The notes under the pieces: generated by a model
Database searches by the model: none
Seen by the model: the letters and a program-made list of their open reading frames with translations, nothing else
What the model was told of the DNA's origin: nothing
In this document: positions 13,288-24,185 of the stretch, in pieces
Numbering within the stretch: position 1 is the first letter of the stretch
How the letters are laid out: every line of letters begins with the position of its first letter
Made by a program: the position numbers and the translations under genes
Source of the DNA: Lepidurus packardi
Taxonomy: Eukaryota > Arthropoda > Branchiopoda > Notostraca > Triopsidae
Assembly: GCA_023053545.1 (NCBI GenBank)
Contig: JAKZAN010000005.1
Location: 6,510,001 to 6,574,000 of the forward strand
Length of the DNA stretch: 64,000 bases
Direction: 5' to 3'

Positions 13288-16200
13288 TCAGGTCCGAAGT
13301 AACTGGTCAATCTAAAAAAACGACACAAACAATGAAAAAATCTTAAATTCTAAACGAATATTCATTACGGGATATTTGCTCGAAGAATTAATTTCTGAAG
13401 CCTATATATATTAAGAATATTAATGACACATTTCGACTTACTTGAGCTTTATACATTTCTTTGACGTCGAGCAAATCTAAGCGTAATTCTTCTGTTTCTT
13501 CTATTTTTTCACCGTACATCTGGAAGAGATAACAGGTTTCAAGCCAATCAAACAGTAGTCGGGTAAAGTGGAATAAATGTTTTTTACTTGTAACAAGGCG
13601 TTGTATTTTTTCTCCAAATCTGCGTGTAATGCTTTTAAAGCCTCCAATTCCTTGGCCTGGTTGGCTAACGTCTCGTTCACGCTCAAGAGCTTGGACAGCT
13701 CTTGTGTCAAGGATTCACGGGTTCTTTCTTGGTGCAACAATTCCAGTTGCAGCTGACTCACTTCACCTAATAGGAAACAACAAAAGCAGGCTTGTCAGTC
13801 AGTACACACTTCAAACCAAAGCTGTTTTACCTTCCCGCAGTTTCAACTGCGCTTGCAAGTTCTCTAACACCGAAGTACCCCCTCTAAGCATGTCAAACGT
13901 ACAGCTACGAGCAACCGGAGTCGTGATACCCCCTTCTAATATGTCATCCTATCATGACAAATATTCACATAACCGTGCAGGCCGTTAAAGTAAGATAGAA
14001 ACATTAATATCTCACCTGGGTTGCCCAGGGATTGCTCGTAAATGACTCTGTTAAAGAATTGGTTCCAGAAAGACGACTTAAACTCGGTGTAGGGCTCTGG
14101 AGAGGTGTTTCCGAGTCGCGACCAATGCTTGATGTAATTTCAACAGACAAACTTCGAACATCATCTTCTAAATCAGTGAATCCTTTTCTTTCCGAGCTTT
14201 TGACTTGTAACTGAAGGCACTTTTGACGCTCAGCATCCAGAGCGGTTCTTTCCATCACAAGCTCTTGCTGCAGAGACACAATTTGCTGCTTAAGATCTCC
14301 CATTTCAGACGTTAAATTGCTTTTTTCTGCTTCCAAGTCAAAGCAATGTCTAAAGACGAGAATAAACATCAATATCTCACTATCTTAGGATAAAAAATAA
14401 ATTCTTCTCCCTCGTACGTTTCCAACGCTGCTTCTTTCTTCTCAACGTCTTTACTTTGGGAGGCCAAATCGAGTTCAAGTCTGCTTTTCTCTTCACTCAG
14501 AAGTCTAATTTGGTGTTCCAACAACCCAGTCTTACTCTGCAACGCCATGTAAACGTCCTTCACTTGCTTCTCCTTTTCCAGGGCTCTGTCGCATTTCCTT
14601 TGTGCATCACCTACACAAAGTAAAGGGAAAAATGAACACAAATTATGTAACCCCGCAAATGCAAAAGGCTCAAAATGCAAGAAAACGCATGCTGGAGCAA
14701 ACTCACTTAGTTTCGTGGTTAGCGTCTGCTCCAGTTTCTCTTCGTTAACTCGCTGGGCGGTCAAAGAAGCTTGCAAAGACTCAATTTGCCTAAGCAGTGG
14801 CTTAGTTGCTGCGGCTAAATCATTATTCTGCGCGTCTACGGCGCGCTCGGCTTGTTCCAGTTGTTGCATAAGGCGTGCATTTTCTTGGCGTAGGAGTTCC
14901 ATCTGCTGGCTATGCTCAACTTCCCCCGTAGCTAAAGCTTTGTTTAATTCCTCCATCCGAGCGAGCAATTGCTGTTGCTCTTCGAGATGTCTGTGAGTTG
15001 CCTCTTCTAAGGCTACCTGAAGTTCTTGCCTCACCGAAAGCTCCAAGCTCAAGGCTTTTTGGACTTCTCCTGCTTCTTTAGCTTGTGAAGACGTCTTGGC
15101 TTCCTCCAAGTCCCTACACACGAAAAGAGCTGAAAAAGTAGTTGCTTTTCAAGCCGATGGCTTACTTGGCAGCCCGACTCGCAGCAGCGCGTAAAATATC
15201 ACATTCGCATATCAATTCTTTGTTCTGAGTGCGTACTATACTCAATTCTTTGTCAACCTGCAAGTTAGCGTACGTTAACTGTCTCACGGCTTCAATCTGG
15301 CTTCGCTCTAACTCTTCTTTGGCGGCTAAAGACTTCTTAAACCGCTCCACATCCTTGGTTAAGTCTTCGATCAGCTCACTGCTCCAAAATAATGCATTTA
15401 AAGGTATGAAATTAAATCTTGAAAAGTGTACTTTTGGTTTTTCATGATATTCTCAGTATCTTTTTCCTTAGCACGCATTTTCTTGATCAAGTTTGACAAA
15501 AGGAGCTGCTTCTTGGACAATTTCTCGCCTTCTTCACGTAGCTCCTCCACGAGTTTCTCTTTCCTGGCCAATTGCTCCCTAAGCTCTTCCAGGGAAGTCT
15601 TTTCATTCTTTAATTGCTACCCAATTTAGATCCAGTTAGTCTCAACCTCAAATGCAGACACAAATAAAAAGTTTACCTCATACTGTTTGCTAAGCGTTTC
15701 CTTCTCTACTTTGGCTTGCTGAAGTTTCTTCTCTATGTTAGAAAACCTTTGTGCGAAATCTTCCGTCATTCGCCGTATAGCACTGGCTTCAGTTTCCCTC
15801 ACTTTCTCGAGTCCGTCAAGCCGGCTAAAACATGTACGGAAATTCAATAAACTGATTTTTTTAGTGGACCTTACCTCTTTCGATTAGCGGTTTCCTCCTC
15901 AAGAGCTGCGTTAATTCGACTCAGCTCAATCAGTTTGGTTTCTCTGACTTCCAAAACACGTGACATGTCTGCCAAGCGCTAAATTCAAGGTTTTATTGAG
16001 TAAACTGATCTTACTTGTACTTTAATTAACAAATATTTCACTCACTTTCAATAAGGTTTCCATAGCAGGAGAGCAACTTTCATCAGACCCGACTGAAATG
16101 TTGGACGGCTCGCGTTTATGGCCTTGAGAACGACTACCATCTCCGTGCGATGCAGTATATACAGTAATACGCCTGTCGCCATTTGGACTGAGAAATTTTA

Positions 16201-17516
16201 CAAACTCATCAAAAACTCACTAAAGAAATTTCCAGAAAACAAGCTACCTAGATACCACTTCAATATCAGACGACGTGGTAGTTTCGATTTCATCACCCGA
16301 CGTTTGACCGCTGGGAAACTCGCATTCCATTTTTATTATCGATCTGAAGAGCATAGGATTGATACGATATTCGTAGATTTGTTAAAAATGCTTAATATTA
16401 TACCTATCAGATGACGAGGGGGAAGTCTCTCTGTCGTTTTTAGCTGGTTGTGGGTCATGGAAAGCGTCTTCCAATAGCCTCTTGACATCCGAGCTAGTGT
16501 TGGAGGTTTGGCTAGTGACAGACTTGGAATCTTCGATGGTACCCAACCCGGATTCGTGCTGGTCTGGAGGAGACCGTAAGCTCTCGCTGGGAAGTTCTTG
16601 GGTTTCAACTGTTTCAGTATCTGGACTAATGACTGTAAGCGAGCTAGAGGCTGAGAGTGAGCTATGAAAGCTTTCAGCAGCGGATTCGTCATTGTTTTCC
16701 AGTCCCAAATTGGTGTTATCATTCTCGGCTTGGGGAGGCGAAACCAGGCTTTCGGTAGTGTTCGGAGACTGAATGATTTCGATGGAACTCGAAGAAGTAG
16801 AGCTGGGAAGCTCCACAATGCTTGGACTGGGTGTGAGCACGGCAACATCAGGAGAGTTAGGAGTTTGCATAGGTAATGATAAGGATTTTATGAAAACGAG
16901 AGTGTCTTTCGATGGACTAACTAAATCTTCGTTAGTTTCAGAGAGAGGTGTGTCTGGGAGTGGTATCAAGGGCTGATTTGTCCAGTTTCCATTCCATTCT
17001 TGGGCAGCATCATTTGCAGTTGGCTCAGAAATTAGATTATCTGGTTGACTAGATATAGGCTCTTCGGAAATGGTCGATTTACAAGTGGATGTTTTTTCTT
17101 CTCCTAGGAATAACGAGTAATGCGTGTTGGTTTTAACACTAGTAATTTACTTACCGTGATCATGAGATGGACTTTCAAAAAATGAACCAGAGAAGGATCC
17201 CCAAACAGACGCTTTTAATTGTGCTGCAATCTTTTCCGGGTCCAGTTTCTTTTCTTTCCCAGGCTGAGGTATATCAGAGGGTGTATCTATACAAAAAGGG
17301 GAAATAATTTCAGAAAGTAATGAAATGTTGTATTTCATTCAAGCTACATGTAAGAAAATTACCTAGTTTGTCGACTTGCTGTTCCAACATTTCTTTTTGT
17401 TGTTGATGCTCCTGTTCAGATATCGATATGTCCAGAGCTTTGTCAATAGTTTTCTGGGCCTCACGCAACACATTTTTAGCTAAACTAGTAAAATTGGTGG
17501 CGTTTAGCCAACTCAT
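13288..17516 (-). CDS. TMF1: TMF1, TATA element modulatory factor / Golgi golgin
   Basis: Golgin family protein; in animals it sits on Golgi membranes, binds Rab6 and tethers vesicles, and was first described as a DNA-binding factor. Sixteen exons, listed 5' to 3': 17363-17516, 17155-17286, 16404-17103, 16248-16343, 16046-16187, 15875-15978, 15677-15824, 15432-15616, 15166-15378, 14707-15113, 14418-14610, 14016-14349, 13831-13948, 13588-13766, 13442-13519, 13288-13311. All junctions are GT-AG, all phases close, and the product is 1068 aa (human about 1093). The start MSWLNATNFTSLAK matches the conserved family N-terminus. An acidic Ser-rich region (about 95-330) is followed by DEIETTTSSDIEVVS (about 345-360), a conserved TMF motif. 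Long coiled coils follow from about 400, including EGEKLSKKQLLLSNLIKK near 525. The C-terminal TMF block has LENLQAQLKLREGE and MYGEKIEETEELRLDL. The last coding exon is 24 nt (IDQLLRT-stop). Divergent with DCAF7. Confidence 0.95.
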
Positions 17517-17878
17517 CGTTGGAGATAATTCACACCAACTACAAAGTGACAAAAAATTACGCCAGCTCAACGACCTATCAACTTCTCTTCGACGAAGTAA
17601 TTCCTTGTTGTCATACTTACGTCACGTGACTTTTGTATTATCAGTTGGTTCCGGGGTTCCTAGATGACAGTACCTCCGAGATCTTCTAACTTGCGAGCCG
17701 CGAAGAACTAAGCGGAAAGACGCCAATCGGTTCAGCACTTCGTTCAGGTTTCAGATACTAAGATTTCCTTGTTTTAGATCGTAGCACGGACATCGATATT
17801 CGTTAACTTTTTCCATATTGTTGTATATAATTAATGCGCTAAAAACGAATGTTTCTTGAAGTCTAATTTTGAAATAAA
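17517..17878. promoter_or_regulatory. 362-bp shared intergenic region of TMF1 and DCAF7
   Basis: The two start codons face away from each other across 362 bp, which must hold both promoters and both 5' UTRs. No clear TATA box at a usual distance was seen; the DCAF7 side is AT-rich just before its ATG. A CLEAR-type E-box lies inside at 17631-17640. This layout suggests a bidirectional promoter, which is an inference from spacing only. Confidence 0.7.
17631..17640. promoter_or_regulatory. palindromic CLEAR-type E-box GTCACGTGAC
   Basis: A perfect 10-bp palindrome, preceded by TTAC so that a TACGTCA CRE-like heptamer overlaps it. GTCACGTGAC is the consensus site of the MITF/TFEB/TFE3 group (CLEAR element). 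It lies 115 bp upstream of the TMF1 ATG and 239 bp upstream of the DCAF7 ATG. A Mitf gene is encoded in the same window. Binding is inferred; USF, MYC-family and other CACGTG binders are alternatives. Confidence 0.6.
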
Positions 17879-19207
17879 ATGTCTGCGACTATTAAGAGGA
17901 AGGAAATATACAAGTATGAAGCGCCATGGACCGTTTACAGCATGAACTGGTCTTTACGCCCAGACAAACGATTCAGGTTAGCCAAAACATTAAACAGGTT
18001 TAATTTTCGTTCAATGAAAGCACTATTTATTTACCGTATGTATAGGCTAGCATTGGGTAGCTTCGTAGAAGAATACAACAACAAAGTCCAAATCGTCGCA
18101 CTCGATGAAGAAAACTCAGAATTCTGTGCTCGAAGCACGTTTGACCATCCATACCCAACTACAAAAATTATGTGGATTCCCGATACGGTAAGATTATAAT
18201 TTTCGACAATTTAAATGCTAAGAACAACTTGGAGTGTAGAAAGGAGCCTATCCTGATTTACTGGCCACCAGTGGTGATTATTTAAGGATTTGGAGAGCTG
18301 GAGAACCTGACACACGATTAGAATGTCTTCTCAACAATGTAAATCCATACACATATTTAGCCTCGCATTTATTGAAATACCCTGACTGTCTTAGAATAAA
18401 AATTCGGACTTTTGTGCCCCTCTGACGTCTTTCGATTGGAATGAGATTGACCCTAACCTCATAGGCACTTCCAGCATAGATACAACTTGTACCATATGGG
18501 GTTTGGAGACTGGACAGGTGTTGGGTCGCACTTCGGCAGTATCCGGTCACGTCAAGACTCAACTCATTGCCCATGACAAAGAAGTGTATGACATCGCCTT
18601 TAGCCGAGCTGGTGGCGGAAGAGATATGTTTGCTTCAGTCGGTAAACGCACAACTCCAACATGCAAGAGCTGCCTTTTCAAAACTTATCCATACAAACTA
18701 GGTGCGGATGGGTCGGTGCGCATGTTTGATTTACGGCATTTGGAGCATTCCACCATTATTTATGAAGACCCTCAACACACGCCTTTGCTTCGCCTTGCTT
18801 GGAACAAGCAAGATCCTAATTATTTAGCTACGGTGGCGATGGATGCTTGCGAGGTCGTTATTTTGGACGTGCGAGTTCCGTGTACTCCAGTAGCAAGACT
18901 AAACAACCATCGGGCTTGCGTCAACGGAATTGCATGGGCGCCACACTCATCTTGCCACATTTGCACGGCAGGTAAGCTATTCTTTCGCATTCTTCCAACT
19001 GCTAAACTAAGTGAAAAAAAATTCCTTAAAGGAGATGACCACCAAGCACTCATTTGGGATATCCAGCAAATGCCACGAGCCATCGAGGACCCCATACTCG
19101 CCTACACAGCTGCTGAAGGTGAAATCAACCAGATCCAATGGGGAGCCACTCAACCTGACTGGATTGCCATATGTTACAATCGATGTCTCGAGATCTTGCG
19201 AGTTTAA
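17879..19207 (+). CDS. DCAF7: DCAF7 / WDR68 WD40-repeat adaptor
   Basis: Highly conserved WD40 beta-propeller protein; known partners of the family are DYRK1/HIPK kinases and DDB1-CUL4 ligase. It acts as a scaffold in nucleus and cytoplasm. Exons: 17879-17976, 18046-18187, 18240-18338, 18395-18641, 18702-18971, 19032-19207. All phases close and the product is 343 aa (human 342). The start [20 protein letters not shown] aligns with the family N-terminus after a few residues. WD blades are readable throughout, with signatures such as [62 protein letters not shown] and [20 protein letters not shown]. It ends CLEILRV-stop as in other animals. Introns 4 and 5 are each exactly 60 bp with no stop in frame. 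Convergent with the RASSF gene, with 271 bp between stop codons. Confidence 0.97.
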
Positions 19208-19478
19208 AGCCAAAGGTTTCCAACATTTCGACCTAAAAGTGTTAATATTATGTGACTTTCATTTCAATCAACTCCCCAAACTCATTTCATCGTGTTATTT
19301 GTATACTTCCTGTAAAACGACGTGCAAAGGCAACAATACATGCCTCTTTTTAAGTACAATATACAAGACTAGGAGGACAAATCTCTTTTTTTACCATTTC
19401 CGTTTGAATTTAACCAAGAACTTAGGACCAAGACAAGACGCTTTTTCCCTGAGCCATGCTTGAAATATGTGGGACAGT

Positions 19479-22123
19479 TCAGGAACCCGCTGGACGTTTG
19501 CTTTGCATAAGCTCTTGCATGCGATAGGCCAAGAATCGGTACTTTTCTTGTACTTGCACCTTGTACATCTCTTCTTCTCTGTCCAGCATCCGCAAGAAAT
19601 TGCTCAACTCAGGCACCTCGAAGTACTCCCACTAAACAAAAGTAATGACGTGAGTTGAGAATTTGATGTAGAATGTTCTCTTTTTACCGGAATGTCTCCT
19701 ATTTCATTTTCCTGCAAAACCAAGAAGCGTTGGGACTGTTGAGGCGTCGCTTTTTGGTTAGTGCTCCACATCAAGCATAAACGCAACGGTTTATCCTCAT
19801 CAGCCAAGCGTCGCAAACGAGCTGCGCCGTAAATTAAAGGTAATAATTTTACAAATATCCATACTAATTCGTTTACATTTGGTGGTTTGGCCCATTTCCC
19901 AAGACTTCTCATACAGAGCAAATTTCCGGGGATCGTCTATCACGTGGAATTTGCGGAGCAGAGCAGCAATTAGTTCCCGACTGGTCGTCTCACTATACAT
20001 AACCACTTTTATTAATACTCGTTATCCAAAATTAGGCTCATCTCCTTAACCCCAAATAAGAAAAAAGTGACAATAAACACATTTCTTACCTTGACACGTG
20101 AATTGAACGGACAGTATCTCGAGGCAAAAAGAACGAGACTCGGGGCACATTTGGGTCTAAGGTCGATCCAGAAGAAGCTAACAAATCGTATAGCGAAGGT
20201 GGGCGTGCCCCTGCAGCTACGCTAATCGGTCTGGCCAAATTCATCTGGATCCGCACAAAACCATGGAACGAAGTCCCGCCTTGAGACTATAAAAAAACAT
20301 TACAGCGTCACTAGCCAAAAATTCTACCCCTTTTTCCGTTGGAATTTAACACACAAAAAAACTTTATTACCATGATGTAAGCAAGTCAACAGTTAAAGAC
20401 TATTCGATACCTCAAAGCTTACTAAGAGCGCCTGTCCCAGAATAAACCGCATGGAGCTCGAAATCATGTTTCTAATCTTGGTCCAGCAGTTTCCGTTTTC
20501 CGGCAACTAGCTTAAGCTCCACCCCTCATCGAAAAATCCCTCTACAATACAGTATACAAGAAGTGCTGGGCCAAAACTCACCATTTCTAATGCAGCTTCT
20601 GGGTGCAATCGATTATACAGCTCCAAAATGTGTTCTTCTTCATCCGACGTTTCAAGTTCCTGCTCACTATTCATTATTGCTATTCTTTGAGGTGGCTCTA
20701 TTCCTTCCACACCCACTTGAGCTCCTTCAACCTGTCCTACACGCAACGTTTTCTCGTCTGTTGGGGCCATTTTTCCCTCGTTTTCCTCACTGCAGTCCAG
20801 AAAAGGCGCCAGAAATTTTTCCTTGCTCCTGTCACGCATATTCGCCGACAGGGACGACTGTGTCTCTGGTACTACAAAAAGAAGGAATAGTCAAAACATG
20901 CATTAACTTATGAATGTAATTTCCCCACGACTATCTTTCACGACGTTCTTTCTTAGTAGTGCGTTCCTAGCAGCTTAAGAACCAGGAAAGTCTCGGACTT
21001 TTTGTAAATTTTTTTAAATACACAGCTACGCATGGCAAAATACAAAATATGTTTTTTGTCCTTTTTTCAGAGCTCTTCTTGGAATCATGTACGCTTTCCT
21101 GCTTCGTTAACCAGCCAAAATTCCCCGTCTGTTTTAACCAGCCCCAAAGACTATTGAAGCGTGAATACCTTCTTCTGATTGAGCTGGATGAAACGAGTTC
21201 CAGGTATCATTAAGAACCCTTTCCAAATGCGCAGGGTCTGGCAATGGTGCATGTCGTAAGGTAACCCGCCCTGTAAGAGGCGACCCTGACGCTGAAGCAT
21301 AGCCGCTACTGCGACCTGACCTCTGACCAAACCGGGGACTCTCAGGTACAATCTGCATCGAAGGCGCTAATTCCGGTACCGCTACCGGAACATGAGGCAG
21401 ATTGACAACTTCTTCGGTTTGTGTTTCTGCCTCGACTTTCAGCTGTGCCAAGTGTGTTTTAAACCCCCCATTAGCTTTCTCTCGTTCTGGGTCTCCAGTG
21501 GATGTCTGGAATGCAAAGCGTCTTCGGGAGCGCCGAAATAGCCACGTCGTGTCCGATAATCGAAAGACCTTGCCACTACTGCTATTACTGGCACAATCTT
21601 CAGAAGAATTACTGTCAATCCAACCTTGCCGTTTAGCCCACGTAGGCCATTCGCCCGAATCTTTGTTAAGATCTTCAGCGGCTTCCGCTGGCATCAAAAC
21701 TGGATACGGATTAACGGCTTCGTTTAGGACGGTGGCTTGAACCGGTTGGGCTTCATGGCCTTCTGTGCTGTTTTGGCCGCTCACCGTGGCTAACCACGTC
21801 AAATTCGCGTCACATTCCGTAACGGTGGCTGTATGGGTAGTAACTCGTCGCAGGCGATCCAATTTGGGTGTTACAACCCGCTGAGCTCGTTGAGATGGGC
21901 TTCTTCTGAATAAGGATGGACTCGCATTGCGTTTCGGGGGCGGAAGAGGTGTCGACAAGCTTGGCGAAAGAAGATGCCGCGAAGTTAGCCCATGCACGTT
22001 ATGATGGTTGTTGTTGTTATTGGCTCCGGGAGCACGAGACAAAACTCCCGTTTCATGCGGTTGTACTTGCAGTCGGCCACGCCCGCTGCCTTGTCTTTTA
22101 TGGGTACTTTCACTCTGGCCCAT
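19479..22123 (-). CDS. Rassf: RASSF1/3/5-type protein (RA and SARAH domains)
   Basis: Ras-association domain family member; such proteins bind Ras/Rap-type GTPases through RA and MST/Hippo kinases through SARAH. Six exons, 5' to 3': 21169-22123, 20582-20871, 20090-20286, 19877-19992, 19688-19821, 19479-19631. Junctions are GT-AG, phases close, product 614 aa. The RA part (about 420-550) reads GFVRIQMNLARPISV, VSFFLPRDTVRSIHVSS, ELIAALLRKFHVIDDPRKFA, LADEDKPLRLCLMW and FLVLQENEIGDIPW. These match RASSF1/5 better than RASSF2/4/6. The SARAH helix is the last exon (565-614; VPELSNFLRMLDREEE). The first 318 residues are one exon, low-complexity and Ser/Pro-rich with an Asn run. No C1 zinc finger (RASSF1A/RASSF5) or LIM domain is visible. 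An in-frame TGA lies two codons before the chosen ATG. MGQSES fits an N-myristoylation signal. An alternative first exon may exist near 22.9-23.1 kb. Confidence 0.9.
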
Positions 22124-24170
22124 GACTCACTCACCTTTGAACAATACACTACAAGTGTTACAAATAAGGCCGCACAGACTCAAGCCAAACACACAACGTT
22201 TCCCCAAACGTTTTGTAAAACAGCACACGATTGTTAACAATGAAATCTACGCGCTTTTTGGTCAACCTGCGAAACTGTGCTACACAACGCAATTCGGTAC
22301 ACGGTTTTCTTATCACGGTAACTAAGGTTTTAAGCTTTATCACAAATTTTCGTGTATCACAGAACATGGAAGCCTGGAACTGAACCTGACATCGCGCGAT
22401 ACTGAAAAACGCCCGCTAACAGGGCCCGCATATGGCTGGTCTCCGTAAAGTTTTGGACCCTCCCTGGCTTGAAGCCAAGTGGCCAAATTCCCTCCCGCGA
22501 CTCTTCAAAACTAAAACTGCCCCAACATAGCCCAGGGTCCATTTGACGTCTTGCACCTTGTATAAGAAATACACATACCTCACGCTAAGCTAACTGGAGA
22601 TGGGGTATGCAGGCTTTATTTTATACGTTATCCTTCGCCGCCTTCGCCCTTAATTATGCCTGGTTTACTCGATCAAGGTAAACAACCCAGTTAACCTCGA
22701 AACTCACCGAGTTCGCACTACACTAACCTGACCATGAAACGATAGTAAACTAGTTCTTACCTAAGCACGTTTCTTGCCACGACTCTTCGCTCAACTAAAA
22801 AGGAAACAGGAAAAAGAAAGAAACAGAAATGGATACTTCAGTCTGAAATTGAAACTTCTTTTAAATTATAGGGGAAATGCTGAATGTACCAGAATTCGGA
22901 CAAGCTCAGCCAATTCAATATCCATGCTTCGATTCCCCGAGTCCGGTGTTGCCAAGGGAGACAAATTGGACGAATTTGATGCTTCGTCTCCATCAAGCGA
23001 GGAAGATCTCGACGAACCCGACTCATCAGACATAAGCTTCCTCAAAGGGATCCACAACGACCACCCCTTTGATCGATCAATACCTCGTCAGAAAGTTTAG
23101 CTATTTGAAACCTAGAAGTCCATCAGAAAATTTTACTTGTATCCAAGCCGCCAATTTATGGTAGGGTTCGTCTGTGCTGTGGGCCAAACGTGATGTCATG
23201 ACAGAGTTGGAAAACCTTGGGTGTCTCAAGTTTTCTCGTTTTCCCAGTGAAAGCCGCAGTATCCAAGGTTATACCATTTGTCTGTTTGTGACGCACGTTT
23301 TACAGCGCTCAATTACGCAACGGGGAACATTTCTCTCTACGCACCTGTAATCGGAAGAACCTAAAAAAAGAAAAAGAAAATTAGAACCGGAAATAAAACG
23401 AACTGCTACGCCGTGCTACAATAAACATTCTATAACTAAACGCTGAGTCATTTATTATTAACGAAAGATACATTATGAGTAAATAGTACTCCCGAAACTT
23501 CCAAGACATAACGGAAAGATGGAAAGGAAAGAAAGATGACTTTCAACACAGAACACGCCCACACGAAGGACCTGTCGGTCTCCCCTCAATGACCTCTAAA
23601 ACATGCTGGCTCTATTTCAAACTACCTTTTCCCGCCCCCAAAATAGACCAGCACCCATCCCCAGACCTCTTATGGCCATGGCCAAAAAACTGAACTGGTG
23701 TTTCGGTTATTTTTTTCTTCTTTTGTTAACTCGATAGTTGTGCATACCAACTCATAACTACCTCCGTTTGTATTTTGCTTCCATTGCACAGCTCCCCAAA
23801 TCAAAGGGGGTACGACATGGGTGGAGGTATCATTAAAAGTATTGGAAACTTGTATCGCTTTATAATGAAACAGGAAGGTTAATTCCATGCTCGCTCACGC
23901 TCACGCTCATTTGTGATGGGCAGTCGGGCAGACGGCCAAAGATGGCTTTCGTCTTCTTTGCTTTTACTCCCTTAGGTTCGAAGCCCCCAGCCAAAGCGTA
24001 GTAAGAGGAGCGTCGCGACGCTAAGTGCACCTAACTCGTTCGATTTTCTTTCCTGACGACCTGAGCACGTATTGTGCTCTCATCACCAAAGAAGACAATA
24101 GGTGCTTTTCCCAAATGAAGAAGCCACACTCACAAAATCAATAGTGAATATTACGTAGTTTTTTTGCTAG
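22124..24170. other. head-to-head region between RASSF and Mitf
   Basis: About 2 kb that must contain the 5' regions of both genes. The only protein-like reading is the pair of antiparallel frames at 22.8-23.1 kb, of which the minus one is given separately as a possible alternative first exon. At 24160-24170 a run of T followed by GCTAG looks like a splice acceptor just before the Mitf start codon, so a 5' UTR exon of Mitf may lie upstream. Nothing else was recognised. Confidence 0.45.
22866..23033 (-). CDS. possible alternative first coding exon of RASSF
   Basis: On the minus strand a frame from an ATG at about 23033 starts MSDESGSSRSSSLDGDEAS and runs to ELAELVRILVHSAFPL before a stop. It is short, acidic and Ser-rich, as are the short N-termini of RASSF1C-type isoforms, and lies upstream of the RASSF gene on the same strand. 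The only candidate donor inside it (CTG followed by GTACAT) would leave phase 0, which does not match the phase-1 acceptor at 20871. The antiparallel frame (22774-23100 plus) is also open and acidic. Treat as a lead. Confidence 0.2.
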   Translation of the reverse strand: MSDESGSSRSSSLDGDEASNSSNLSPLATPDSGNRSMDIELAELVRILVHSAFPL

Positions 24171-24185
24171 TGTCGTCTTCAAAAA

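Noticed and set aside
13942..13990. Alternative acceptor for TMF1 exon 13 just before AAGGGGGTATC
   Set aside because: It gives the wrong phase for the LENLQAQLKLRE block; the acceptor before GATGAC closes the frame.
14715..14996. Cys/Ser-rich plus-strand frame of 93 residues
   Set aside because: It is the antisense of the Gln/Glu-rich coiled-coil exon of TMF1; Cys/Ser runs arise from complementing those codons.
18278..18574. 98-residue minus-strand frame
   Set aside because: It is the antisense shadow of DCAF7 exons 3-4.
21402..22325. Several plus-strand frames opposite the RASSF first exon
   Set aside because: They lie over a clearly coding minus-strand exon whose phase joins the RA domain.
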